A DNA stretch of 64,000 nt, taken from positions 1 through 64,000 of the IMG/VR virus record IMGVR_UViG_3300006753_004675; one strand, written 5' to 3'. The notes beneath the pieces are model-generated. The model was not told the origin of the DNA. It saw nothing but the letters and a program-made list of their open reading frames with translations, and made no database searches. Below, piece after piece: positions 1-8,703 of the stretch (its first letter is position 1; each line of letters starts with the position of its first letter). Source of the DNA: a virus. The translations under genes were made by a program, and so were the position numbers.

Positions 1-30
1 AAGAAGATAAGAAAGAAGAAAAAGAAATAA
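1..30 (+). CDS. C-terminal end of an upstream gene (partial)
   Basis: The first nine codons of frame 1 are nearly all lysine and end in a TAA stop at 28-30. This could be the basic tail of a protein that starts before the window. Only the tail is visible, so no function can be given, and an A-rich non-coding stretch would look similar. Confidence 0.3.
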   Translation, partial: KKIRKKKKK

Positions 31-66
31 ATTAAAACTTGAACATTACTATTAAAAACTATATTA

Positions 67-95
67 TTGAATTGCTGACAAACATTGCATATTAA
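67..95 (+). promoter_or_regulatory. Probable promoter of the ssDNA-binding protein gene
   Basis: TTGAAT (67-72) and TATTAA (90-95) are separated by 17 bases, close to a bacterial sigma-70 promoter. A strong Shine-Dalgarno AAGGAG follows, with ATG at 113. The region is AT-rich, so a chance match is possible. Confidence 0.45.
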
Positions 96-112
96 ACATT
101 AAGGAGTTAAAC

Positions 113-907
113 ATGGCAAATATTGATTTTGATGCTATCCGTAAAAAGCTTGAGAGGCTAAGCGGAAATAATACAAATAGGTCATCCACATGGAGGCCTG
201 TTGAGGGTGAAGAACATACAGTTCGTTTGCTTTCATTCCCCAACAATGATGGACAACCCTTTAAGGAAAGGTGGTTCTATTATAATATTGGAACTAACAG
301 GGGACTTTTAGCTCCCTATCAGTTTGGAGATCCGGACCCAATTCAAGATCTTATCACTAAGCTTCGTGAAGAAGGTACAAAAGAGTCGTATGAGCTGGCT
401 AAGAAGCTATATCCGAAGATGAGGACATATGCTCCAGTTATTGTACGAGGAGAGGAAGATAAGGGTGTTCAAATCTGGGGTTTTGGAAAGATGGTCTACC
501 AGACACTTCTTGGGCTCATGCTTGATGAGGACTATGGAGATATCACAGATCTAGTAGATGGGAGAGATATCAAGGTCGTCTGCTCTAAGCAGCCTGGAAA
601 GCGATGGGCCATGACAGAGGTCAGGCCAAGAGGAAAGCAAACAAAGCTTTCAGATGACAATAATCAGGTAAAGACTTGGGTCTCTGAGATTCCAGATCTA
701 GATGAAATGTATCAATGCAAGACTAGTGATGAGCTCACAAAGATTATAAATGACTGGCTGAATGATGATGAAGCTCTCACAGAGAGTAGTGACAAGGACG
801 ACAGTTCGTCAAATTCAGATACTAGTACTTCTGAGTCTACTGTACCTGCATCAGGATATAGCAGCATAGATGACGCCTTTGCTGACTTGATGTCTGACGA
901 TAGTTAA
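113..907 (+). CDS. T4 gp32-like single-stranded DNA-binding protein
   Basis: Coats single-stranded DNA during replication and recombination and contacts the other replisome proteins. The 264-residue length, the basic N-terminal segment (residues 10-20, KKLERLSG), the aromatic and basic core (WRPVEG, ERWFYYN, MRTYAPVIV) and a Ser/Asp/Glu-rich tail from about residue 220 ending DLMSDDS match the T4 gp32 layout: cooperativity region, OB fold, acidic tail. Only two cysteines are present and no CxxC pair, so the zinc site of T4 gp32 seems to be missing. It has its own promoter and a terminator after it, as expected for a highly expressed protein. The recombinase and helicase genes downstream support the role. 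Confidence 0.85.
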   Translation: MANIDFDAIRKKLERLSGNNTNRSSTWRPVEGEEHTVRLLSFPNNDGQPFKERWFYYNIGTNRGLLAPYQFGDPDPIQDLITKLREEGTKESYELAKKLYPKMRTYAPVIVRGEEDKGVQIWGFGKMVYQTLLGLMLDEDYGDITDLVDGRDIKVVCSKQPGKRWAMTEVRPRGKQTKLSDDNNQVKTWVSEIPDLDEMYQCKTSDELTKIINDWLNDDEALTESSDKDDSSSNSDTSTSESTVPASGYSSIDDAFADLMSDDS

Positions 908-915
908 TTAAAATG

Positions 916-942
916 ATTCCCCGCACAAATTGTGCGGGGAAT
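916..942 (+). terminator. Hairpin terminator after the ssDNA-binding protein gene
   Basis: Near-perfect inverted repeat, ATTCCCCGCACAA pairing with TTGTGCGGGGAAT around one central base. It is GC-rich against an AT-rich background and lies between two co-oriented genes. The following T-run is weak, so it may also act as an mRNA 3'-end stabiliser. Confidence 0.7.
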
Positions 943-1000
943 TCGTTATGAACAATGTCCTACCGTAGGTGTAAGATATAACATGCTTAGGTAATAAATA

Positions 1001-2176
1001 ATGTCGTCAAAAGGAACAGAAGATTTTACGTCTGATCTTATTCAGTCACTCAACAAGGAACACGGTAGCAGGATTGCTTACAATCTTGCATATGATGAAT
1101 CTCCAACACATGTAAAGCGATGGATTTCTACAGGGTCAAGATTACTTGATTATATCTGTTCTAATAGAAGAGGTGGAGGTCTTCCTGAAGGAAGAATAGT
1201 AGAGATCTTTGGCCCACCGTCAATTGGAAAGTCACATATAGCAACGCAGATCGCTAGGACTACACAACAGATGGGTGGAATTGTTGTGTATATCGACACA
1301 GAGAATGCCACATCTGTTGAAAATTTAGGAATGCTTGGTGTTGATGTTTCAAGGCGCTTTGTCTATGTTGACACACACTGCACAGAAGAAGTTTTGTCTA
1401 TTGCTGAAGCAACCATTATGAAAGCAAAGGCAATGGATAAGGATATACCAGTTACTATTGTGTGGGATTCTGTGGCAGCCTCATCACCTAAGGCAGAGCT
1501 TCTGGGTGATTATGACAAGGAATCAATTGGCCTGCAGGCCCGAGCGATCTCCAAGGGCATGCGAAAGATCACGGGGGTTATTGCAAATCAGAGCGTCTTA
1601 TTTGTGATCTTGAATCAGACTAGAACAAAAATTGGTGTCATGTTTGGTGATCCTACGACGACGCCCGGCGGAAAGGCAATTCCGTTTCATGCTTCTACAA
1701 GAATTAAGCTCGGTGCAGGGCAACAGATAAAAGATGGCGATGACGTAATCGGTATTCATGTTTCTGCAAAGACAATTAAGAACAAGGTTGCAGCACCATT
1801 TAGAAAGATTGACTTTGAGATACACTTCGGAGTCGGTATAAAAGAGCATGAACAAGTATTCGATATTTTGAGAAAACATGGTCCAGAGATAGTAGACGGA
1901 AATGAGGTATCTATTTCTGGAACAGGATCGTGGAAGACTCTGTCTGTTGTAGATGCTGGTACAGGTGAGTGTATAATTGAAAAGAAGTTTCATAAACCTA
2001 AGTTTAATGAGATAATGAATAATCCAGAGTATTCCCATTATATAGATGACCTTTTGGAAAAGGTCATGGTCAAAAGTATGAATAATGATGATTTAGATGT
2101 AGATGTTAATTCATATGTTGAGGTAAGTGCATTAGTAGATTCTATTGATGATGAATTAATTGATCCAGAAGGCTAG
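1001..2176 (+). CDS. RecA/UvsX-like recombinase
   Basis: ATP-dependent strand-exchange protein for recombination-dependent replication and repair. Walker A GPPSIGKS is at residues 71-78 and Walker B TIVWDS at 152-157, followed by a RecA-like L2 region (LNQTRTKIGVMFGDPTTTPGG, about 204-224). The glutamate switch region around ENATS and the segment KSEGLQAR-like ESIGLQARAISKGMRK also fit. At 391 residues it is about the size of T4 UvsX. The tail is strongly acidic (NNDDLDVDVN onward), as in many RecA proteins. It heads a tight run with the exonuclease and helicase genes. Confidence 0.93.
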   Translation: MSSKGTEDFTSDLIQSLNKEHGSRIAYNLAYDESPTHVKRWISTGSRLLDYICSNRRGGGLPEGRIVEIFGPPSIGKSHIATQIARTTQQMGGIVVYIDTENATSVENLGMLGVDVSRRFVYVDTHCTEEVLSIAEATIMKAKAMDKDIPVTIVWDSVAASSPKAELLGDYDKESIGLQARAISKGMRKITGVIANQSVLFVILNQTRTKIGVMFGDPTTTPGGKAIPFHASTRIKLGAGQQIKDGDDVIGIHVSAKTIKNKVAAPFRKIDFEIHFGVGIKEHEQVFDILRKHGPEIVDGNEVSISGTGSWKTLSVVDAGTGECIIEKKFHKPKFNEIMNNPEYSHYIDDLLEKVMVKSMNNDDLDVDVNSYVEVSALVDSIDDELIDPEG

Positions 2177-2179
2177 AAT

Positions 2180-3157
2180 GTGCAGGAAGAAAAAGATAGA
2201 CATCTTGTTATCTTGGTTGATGCACTAAATCTCTTTACAAGACATTTTGTAGCACACCCAGCTGTTAGTTCAAATGGTGAGCACGTGGGTGGAATAGTTG
2301 GATTTCTTTATGCAGTAATAGATCTTGCAGAGAGGTATAGACCAGCGCAGATGATTGTAGTATGGGAAGGCGGTGGGTCCACCCGTAGAAGAAATTTATT
2401 TAAAGATTATAAGTCTCGACGACGTCCAGAGCGACTTAATAGATATTATGACGACGACATACCTGATACTATTGAAAATAGAAATCATCAGATTTCAACA
2501 CTTGTTAATATTATAAAGGATCTTCCAATAGAACAGCTGTACATACCAGATTGTGAGGCAGATGATGTGATAGGATATCTTAATAAGTACAGACTTCGTG
2601 ATTGTAGAAAGTTAATAATTTCTTCTGATAAGGATTTTTATCAGCTTCTTGATAAAAAAACAATTATTTATTCACCAACTTGGAAAAAACTAGTTACAGA
2701 AAAAGAGGTAAAGGAGAAGTTTAAGATATCTCCTAGAAATTTTTGTCTTGCTAAGTCAATTTGCGGAGACCCGTCTGATAATATATCGGGTGTAAAGGGA
2801 GTTGGATTCAAGACTTTAGCTAAAAGATTTCCAGAATTACTATCAGATGAAGATATCATGATATCAGACATCATTGCAGTAGCAAAGCAAAACATATCAG
2901 AGGGTAGCAAAATAAAAGCATTTGAAAGAATAGCTGAGTCAGAGTCTTTAATAAGAAGAAACTGGAAGTTAATATATCTTGATACTTCAAATTTATCAGA
3001 ATTTCAGATATCTAAAATTGTTAATTCTGTTGATACTTTTTCAGATTCAAGAAATAAAATAAACGTGATGAGAACTTTAATTAAAGAAGGTATTCAGACC
3101 TTCAATGTGGATAGAATGTTTTTGTCAATGAATCACATGGGTAAAAAGAATGTCTGA
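2180..3157 (+). CDS. 5'-3' exonuclease, T4 RNase H/FEN family
   Basis: Removes RNA primers and flaps from the lagging strand. Metal-binding motifs of the family are clear: VDALN near residue 13, EADD at 126-129, SSDKDF at 148-153 and GDPSDN at 196-201, followed by the helix-hairpin-helix GVKGVG at 204-209. The start is GTG; a nearby ATG at 2178 is in another frame and gives no long product. It begins 3 bases after the recombinase stop and overlaps the helicase by 8 bases, so the three genes are probably co-translated. Confidence 0.92.
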   Translation: MQEEKDRHLVILVDALNLFTRHFVAHPAVSSNGEHVGGIVGFLYAVIDLAERYRPAQMIVVWEGGGSTRRRNLFKDYKSRRRPERLNRYYDDDIPDTIENRNHQISTLVNIIKDLPIEQLYIPDCEADDVIGYLNKYRLRDCRKLIISSDKDFYQLLDKKTIIYSPTWKKLVTEKEVKEKFKISPRNFCLAKSICGDPSDNISGVKGVGFKTLAKRFPELLSDEDIMISDIIAVAKQNISEGSKIKAFERIAESESLIRRNWKLIYLDTSNLSEFQISKIVNSVDTFSDSRNKINVMRTLIKEGIQTFNVDRMFLSMNHMGKKNV

Positions 3158-4532
3158 CTCATCATACTTTGGGCAGTATGGAAAACAATTTCAAGAAAAG
3201 ATTTTTCAGTGCTTTCTTATAGATCATCAGTGGTCTACCCAGATGTCGGACGTGATGACGTCTGAATATTTTGATTTAAGATATTTAAAATACTTGACAG
3301 AAAGATATTTTAAATATTATGAAAAATATAAGTCTTTTCCCACCCTATCTTTGCTCGTTTCAATCATACGTGATGACCTAAGAGAGGGAAATGACGCAAT
3401 ATTAAGAGATCAAATTGTTGAATTTTTGCATAGAGTAAAAACAAATCCAAATCCTGGAGATTTACAGTATGTAAAAGATAAAACATTAGAGTTTTGTAGA
3501 AAGCAGGCGCTTAAGGATGCGCTAGAGAAATCAGTTGAACTCATTGCTTCTGACGACTATGAGTCTGTTGTATCACTTATGAAAGATGCTATTTCTGTCG
3601 GAATGCCAAACACGCTAGGTCATGATTTTTTTGAAGACTATGAGTCAAGATTTTCTATCATTAATAGATCAGCATGCCCTACAGGAATTCCACAAATAGA
3701 TAAAAAAGGAATATTGAATGGTGGGCTTGGAAGAGGAGAGCTTGGGGTAATGATAGCAAATACCGGTGTAGGAAAGTCTCATTTCTTAGTTCATGCAGGA
3801 TGTGAAGCTTTACGTCGTGGGAAAAATGTCGTGCATTACACATTTGAATTATCTGAAAGAGCTGTCGGAATAAGATATGATAGCAATCTATGTCATATTC
3901 CAAGTGATGAAGTAATAGAAAGAAAAGAAGATGTCATTAAAATGTATGAGGGAATGGACGTAGGTCGACTTATCATTAAGGAATACCCAACAGGGTATCC
4001 TAGCGTTTTAACAATTAAAAGTCACATTGAAAAGCTTTTACTCAAGTCTTTCGTTCCCAGCCTGATAATTATTGATTATGCAGATATCATGAAGGCTACT
4101 AGGAAGTTTGAATCTTTGCGACATGAATTAAAACTTATATATGAGGAACTTAGAAACTTGGCTATGAGTTTAAATGTTCCAGTCTGGACCGCATCTCAAG
4201 CTAATAGAGATGCAGCTAATTCTTCAATTGTTGGATTAGAAAATATGTCTGAGGCGTATGGAAAAGCTATGGTAGCAGATATAGTCCTTTCTATTTCAAG
4301 AAAGCCCACTGAAAAGGCATCAGGTTGCGGTAGGCTATTTGTAGCAAAAAATCGAGCCGGAAGGGATGGCGTGTTATTTCCTATTCACCTGGACACATCT
4401 ATATCAAAGTTATTTGTAGTAGAAAATGCAGAGGAAATGACGCTAGGTGATGTTATTGAGACAGATAGTAACTCAATGAAGCAGTTATTGAAAGATAAGT
4501 GGAAAGAGGTTAACGGCGACACAGCCGTGTGA
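3150..4532 (+). CDS. Replicative DNA helicase, DnaB/T4 gp41 family
   Basis: Hexameric 5'-3' helicase at the fork. The N-terminal 150 residues are helical, as in the DnaB/gp41 N domain, then a RecA-type motor follows: Walker A ANTGVGKS at 203-210, HYTFELSERA after strand 2, Walker B LIIIDYAD around 305-312, and the sensor-like SQANRD at 349-354. Length 460 is typical. No separate primase is seen in the window. It overlaps the exonuclease gene by 8 bases. Confidence 0.93.
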   Translation: MSDSSYFGQYGKQFQEKIFQCFLIDHQWSTQMSDVMTSEYFDLRYLKYLTERYFKYYEKYKSFPTLSLLVSIIRDDLREGNDAILRDQIVEFLHRVKTNPNPGDLQYVKDKTLEFCRKQALKDALEKSVELIASDDYESVVSLMKDAISVGMPNTLGHDFFEDYESRFSIINRSACPTGIPQIDKKGILNGGLGRGELGVMIANTGVGKSHFLVHAGCEALRRGKNVVHYTFELSERAVGIRYDSNLCHIPSDEVIERKEDVIKMYEGMDVGRLIIKEYPTGYPSVLTIKSHIEKLLLKSFVPSLIIIDYADIMKATRKFESLRHELKLIYEELRNLAMSLNVPVWTASQANRDAANSSIVGLENMSEAYGKAMVADIVLSISRKPTEKASGCGRLFVAKNRAGRDGVLFPIHLDTSISKLFVVENAEEMTLGDVIETDSNSMKQLLKDKWKEVNGDTAV

Positions 4533-4548
4533 TAAATTTTTAGAAGGA

Positions 4549-7011
4549 ATGGGAGCGAGCGTGTATAATTTCGATGAAGTTTTTAATGAAAGCGTAAAGT
4601 ATTTTGATGGAGATGAGCTCGCTGCAAATGTATTCGCTACAAAATATGCGCTTTGTGATAGAGATGGAAATTTTTATGAATTAACTCCCGATGACATGCA
4701 CAAGAGAATAGCAAAGGAATTTTCTAGAATTGAAAGAAAGTATGAAAATTCAATGAGCGAAGATGAGATATATTCTCTTCTAAAAGATTTCAAATACATA
4801 GTTCCTCAGGGAAGTCCCATGGCGGGAATTGGAAATAATTTTCAAATTCAATCTTTATCTAATTGCTTTGTGATAGAGCCTCCGCATGACTCATATGGTG
4901 GAATTCTAAAAACCGATCAAGAGCTTGTTCAAATAGCTAAACGTAGAGGAGGAGTTGGATTTGATATATCGACAATTAGACCAAAAGGACAGTCAACAGG
5001 AAATTGTGCGAGGACTACAGATGGAATTGAAGTTTTTATGGATAGATTTTCAAATTCTTGCAGGGAGGTGGCTCAGGGCGGACGTCGCGGAGCACTTATG
5101 CTTACTATCTCTGTTCACCATCCTCAAATTAGAGACTTTATAAAGATTAAGAGAGATCTAACAAGAGTAACAGGTGCTAATATATCCATTAAAATAACAG
5201 ATGAGTTTATGAATGCTGTTGTAGATGATGAAGATGTAGAATTAAGATGGCCAGTTGATGAAGAGACACCTAAGATAAAGGATAGAGCTAAAGCTAAAGA
5301 ATTGTGGAATGATATAATTGAGTCAGCTCATGCTTCTGCAGAGCCGGGAATTCTCTTCTGGGATAATGCAAAACAGCTTACACCTTCTGACATTTATGAA
5401 AATGAAGGATTTGGGTCTGTTTCTACAAATCCATGTGGAGAAATAATTTTATCTCCATATGATTCATGTAGGCTGATGTTGATAAATCTTTCTTCATTTG
5501 TTGATGATGAATTTTGTGATAGTGCAGCATTTAATTTTAAGAAAATGTCTGAGGTTGTGCAAAAAGCACAGAGACTAATGGATGATATGATTGATCTTGA
5601 AATAGAGCAGATAGATAAAATTCTTGAAAAAATTAACTCTGATCCTGAGCCTGACATAGTTAAGCTAAATGAAAAAAATATGTGGAAACAGATAAAAGAT
5701 AGAGCCCGGCGCGGAAGAAGAACAGGATTGGGTGTGACCTCAGTTGGTGATACGCTTGCCGCACTTAATGTAAGATACGGATCTAAAGCATCCATTGATA
5801 TTGTTGAAAAGATCTATAAGACTCTTTGTATAAATTCATATATGTCCTCTTGTATTCTTGCAAAAGAGAGGGGAGCATTTCCAGTTCACGATTTTAGAAA
5901 GGAAACATATCATCCATTTTTAAGAAGAATATGGGAAGAAAATCCAAAGCTTCTAGATATGAATGAGAAATATGGAAGAAGAAATATAGCTCTCACGACA
6001 ACAGCACCGGCAGGGTCAGTTTCCGTATTGACGCAAACAACGTCTGGGATTGAGCCAGCTTATCTCTTGAAGTATACTAGAAGAAAGAAGCTTACTGAAA
6101 GTGATGCAGGTGGCAGAGTAGATTTTATAGATGATGTTGGAGACCGGTGGCAGGAATATGATGTTTATCATCATGGATTTAAAAAATGGATGGACGCAAC
6201 AGGAAAAACTGAGGTAGAAGATTCTCCCTATTGGAAGTCTACAACAGATGATATAGACTGGGTGTCTAAGGTTAAGCTGCAAGCAGCAGCACAGAAGTGG
6301 GTCTGCCACGCAATATCAAATACAACAAATGTTCCTTCTGAGACATCTATTGACACAATTAAGGACATCTATATGCAAGGCTGGAGGCTAGGATGCAAGG
6401 GAGTAACCGTCTATAGAGAGGGAAGCAGAACCGGAGTATTAGTCAGATCAGAAAAGAATGCCTTTAAAACTCATGATGCTCCTGTCAGGCCTGGAGAATT
6501 GCCATGTCAAATCCATCATGCAACAATTAAAGGTGAGGCGTGGACAATTCTCGTAGGATTGATGGATGGTAGCCCCTATGAAGTGATGGGAGGCTTACAA
6601 AAATACATAGAGATCCCCAGGAAATATAGGAAAGGAACTATCATAAAACATCATTACAAGACCAAGAATTCTAGATATGATCTCCAGATTGGAAAGAATG
6701 GTGAAGAGATTTTGATCAAGGACATAGTGTCAGTCTTTGATAATCCTAATCATGCTGGCTATACAAGGACGATATCCCTCGCCCTTCGACATGGAGCGAG
6801 GATCAACTATGTGGTTGAACAGCTTCAAAAAGATGTAGAGATGGATATGTTTTCCTTCTCAAAGGTGATTGCTAGAGTTCTTAAAAATTACATAAAAGAT
6901 GGAACAGTCCCTGGAAAGACGTCATGTGGAAATTGTAGTGCAGAAGATACACTAAGATATCAGGAGGGCTGTGTAACATGCACAGCGTGTGGTTTTGGAA
7001 AGTGTGGATAA
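4549..7011 (+). CDS. nrdJ: Adenosylcobalamin-dependent (class II) ribonucleotide reductase
   Basis: Reduces ribonucleotides to deoxyribonucleotides using adenosylcobalamin. The first active-site cysteine lies in LSNCF (Cys106) and the thiyl-radical cysteine in NPCGE (Cys296). TTTAPAGS (about 482-489) and a GIEPAY segment are typical of the class II barrel. The Cys-rich tail with CGNC, CVTC and CGFGKCG is the usual redox tail of NrdJ proteins. At 820 residues it is complete. ATG 4549 follows its Shine-Dalgarno almost directly; GTG 4561, preceded by GGGAG, may be the real start. The enzyme is oxygen-tolerant but needs host B12. Confidence 0.93.
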   Translation: MGASVYNFDEVFNESVKYFDGDELAANVFATKYALCDRDGNFYELTPDDMHKRIAKEFSRIERKYENSMSEDEIYSLLKDFKYIVPQGSPMAGIGNNFQIQSLSNCFVIEPPHDSYGGILKTDQELVQIAKRRGGVGFDISTIRPKGQSTGNCARTTDGIEVFMDRFSNSCREVAQGGRRGALMLTISVHHPQIRDFIKIKRDLTRVTGANISIKITDEFMNAVVDDEDVELRWPVDEETPKIKDRAKAKELWNDIIESAHASAEPGILFWDNAKQLTPSDIYENEGFGSVSTNPCGEIILSPYDSCRLMLINLSSFVDDEFCDSAAFNFKKMSEVVQKAQRLMDDMIDLEIEQIDKILEKINSDPEPDIVKLNEKNMWKQIKDRARRGRRTGLGVTSVGDTLAALNVRYGSKASIDIVEKIYKTLCINSYMSSCILAKERGAFPVHDFRKETYHPFLRRIWEENPKLLDMNEKYGRRNIALTTTAPAGSVSVLTQTTSGIEPAYLLKYTRRKKLTESDAGGRVDFIDDVGDRWQEYDVYHHGFKKWMDATGKTEVEDSPYWKSTTDDIDWVSKVKLQAAAQKWVCHAISNTTNVPSETSIDTIKDIYMQGWRLGCKGVTVYREGSRTGVLVRSEKNAFKTHDAPVRPGELPCQIHHATIKGEAWTILVGLMDGSPYEVMGGLQKYIEIPRKYRKGTIIKHHYKTKNSRYDLQIGKNGEEILIKDIVSVFDNPNHAGYTRTISLALRHGARINYVVEQLQKDVEMDMFSFSKVIARVLKNYIKDGTVPGKTSCGNCSAEDTLRYQEGCVTCTACGFGKCG

Positions 7012-7034
7012 TACATAGATAAGGAGATAAAATA

Positions 7035-7136
7035 GTGTACTCAGATAAAGTTTTAGATCATTTTGAAAATCCAAGACACGAACGTGCGAGTGCGGCGAGT
7101 CTATTGCTTTCTAGGTGGTATAATGAAGTGGGTTAG
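7035..7136 (+). pseudogene. N-terminal fragment of an IscU/NifU-type Fe-S scaffold
   Basis: A GTG start behind a strong Shine-Dalgarno (AAGGAG at 7021-7026) opens a 33-codon frame whose first 14 residues, VYSDKVLDHFENPR, match the conserved start of IscU (YSEKVIDHYENPRN). The frame then loses similarity and stops at 7136. None of the three cluster-binding cysteines of IscU is present. It overlaps the start of the ClpP-like gene. It may be a relic of a once full-length gene or a short translated leader. Confidence 0.55.
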
Positions 7137-7725
7137 TAAAATATCTCCTCTTATTAAAGAGGTCGAATTAAGAAAGAATCCAGTTATCATAACTGTTAAT
7201 AAATTTGATGAAAAATCTGCAAAGGAATTTCAAGAGCACATTGCACTAGCTCATAATACGGGTCAGTCTGTAATTCCTGTCATTATTGATTCATATGGAG
7301 GACAAGTTTATTCACTTATGTCCATGATAAGCGCAATCAATAATTCTGATATTCCTGTCGCCACAATTGTTGAAGGAAAGGCAATGTCTTGCGGAGCAAT
7401 TTTATTTAGTTTTGGTAAACAGGGTCTTCGATTTATGGATCCAGACTCCACAGTAATGATTCATGATGTATCATCTATGGAGCGAGGAAAGGTAGAAGAG
7501 ATAAAAGCCTCAGCTGAAGAAACAGAGAGATTAAATCAAAAAGTTTATACTATGATGGCTAGAAATTGTAGAAAAAGAGACAATTATTTTTTAAAATTAG
7601 TTCATAAAAAGGGGCATGCTGACTGGTTTTTAGATGCAACAGAGTGTAAAAAGCATGGGTTGGCAAACCAGATTAGGGTTCCAAAATTGAATATAAACAT
7701 ATCAGTAGATATAGACTTCGAATGA
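7123..7725 (+). CDS. ClpP-like serine protease (S14 fold)
   Basis: Has the crotonase/ClpP fold with a plausible catalytic triad: Ser89 in KAMSCGA, His114 in VMIHDVS and Asp171 in LDATECKKHGL, all in the order and spacing of ClpP. The oxyanion strand (IIDSYGGQVYS, 55-65) is also present. At 200 residues it is the size of ClpP. ATG 7123 is chosen for the AGGTGG Shine-Dalgarno just upstream; a longer form from 7063 would overlap the IscU fragment. It might be a prohead or scaffold protease or a host ClpP mimic; no ClpX or ClpA partner is seen. Confidence 0.75.
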   Translation: MKWVSKISPLIKEVELRKNPVIITVNKFDEKSAKEFQEHIALAHNTGQSVIPVIIDSYGGQVYSLMSMISAINNSDIPVATIVEGKAMSCGAILFSFGKQGLRFMDPDSTVMIHDVSSMERGKVEEIKASAEETERLNQKVYTMMARNCRKRDNYFLKLVHKKGHADWFLDATECKKHGLANQIRVPKLNINISVDIDFE

Positions 7726-7738
7726 ATGGAGAGCATTA

Positions 7739-8698
7739 ATGGACAAGGATTTTTATAATAAATCAAGTGCAGATAGCCTTGGATGGGATCCTTCCTGGTT
7801 CGGCTGTGAAGAATTTGATTTTCTTTTGGTTAAAGCTGTTCAAAAATGGCAAAAAAATATGGGCCTTAAATCTGATGGATTGGTTGGTCCGGCTACATAT
7901 CGCCGGGTATGGACAGAAAGAGAGACAAACATAACTGACTGGATGGACGCTCTTCCGCTTAAGAAGAGTTACAAGATGGGGGATAAGCATATAGTTCATA
8001 ATGGCCATTTTATCCCTATCGAGTGGGATAAGGTTATTTTGTGGGATGAGTCGGGCGGATATAAATCGAAAGATGGGTGTTATACAAATTACGCAGGAAA
8101 GCCTGATAGAAAGCCCACGATGTTTGTAAATCACTGGGATGTCTGTCTAAGCGCAGGTTCCTGTGCCAAGGTCTTAAATAGGCGGGGAATATCTGTTCAC
8201 TTTCTCATCGATAACGATGGGACAATTTTTCAAATGCTAGATACTCAGCACAAGGCATGGCATGCGGGAATTAGCAACGGTGTCGGAGGAAATGCAAAAG
8301 GTATTGGAGTAGAGATTTCTAATGCTTATTACACAAAATATCAAGACTGGTATGTTAAACACGGACATGGTGAACGACCTATTCAAGAGAACGGCCACAT
8401 TCATGGAAGAAAACTCAAACCATTTTTAGATTTTTATCCAGTTCAGCTTGAAGCTTTAAGGTCTCTTTGGAAGGCAATTCATACTGGAATTGGAATTCCA
8501 CTTGTGTGTCCATTAAATAGTGACGGAGAGCTGTGTACAACAGTTTACGATCAATGCGTAAAGGGTAAATATAATGGGTTTGTTAATCACTATAATTTTG
8601 TTAAAACAAAAATTGATTGCGCCGGGCTAGATTTAAAGACTATGTTAGAAGATGTGAAAAAAACACTGGTTAATTATTGCCCAGATAGGGAAAGATAA
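7739..8698 (+). CDS. Endolysin: peptidoglycan-binding domain plus N-acetylmuramoyl-L-alanine amidase
   Basis: Likely cell-wall lytic enzyme for host lysis. Residues 27-58 (VKAVQKWQKN, SDGLVGPATYRRVW) form a PG_binding_1 repeat. An amidase_2 domain follows, with zinc ligand His132 in NHWDV, VHFLID at 153-158, HKAWHAG at 171-177, GVEIS at 190-194 and a later NHYNFVKTKIDC motif holding the last His and the lysine. No signal peptide is visible, so export would need a holin; a holin-like gene lies at 31854. It starts 13 bases after the ClpP-like gene. Confidence 0.88.
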   Translation: MDKDFYNKSSADSLGWDPSWFGCEEFDFLLVKAVQKWQKNMGLKSDGLVGPATYRRVWTERETNITDWMDALPLKKSYKMGDKHIVHNGHFIPIEWDKVILWDESGGYKSKDGCYTNYAGKPDRKPTMFVNHWDVCLSAGSCAKVLNRRGISVHFLIDNDGTIFQMLDTQHKAWHAGISNGVGGNAKGIGVEISNAYYTKYQDWYVKHGHGERPIQENGHIHGRKLKPFLDFYPVQLEALRSLWKAIHTGIGIPLVCPLNSDGELCTTVYDQCVKGKYNGFVNHYNFVKTKIDCAGLDLKTMLEDVKKTLVNYCPDRER

Positions 8699-8703
8699 AA
8701 TAA

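Noticed and set aside
969-997. GTGTAAG-N16-TAATAA before recA, as another promoter of the GTGTAAA class
   Set aside because: Transcription would begin at or after the recA ATG (1001), while recA has its own upstream AGG ribosome site; likely a chance match.
1598-2038. Minus-strand open frames opposite recA and other genes (also in groEL, dnaK and dnaE)
   Set aside because: They lie fully inside strongly supported genes, have no ribosome sites and no recognisable protein features.
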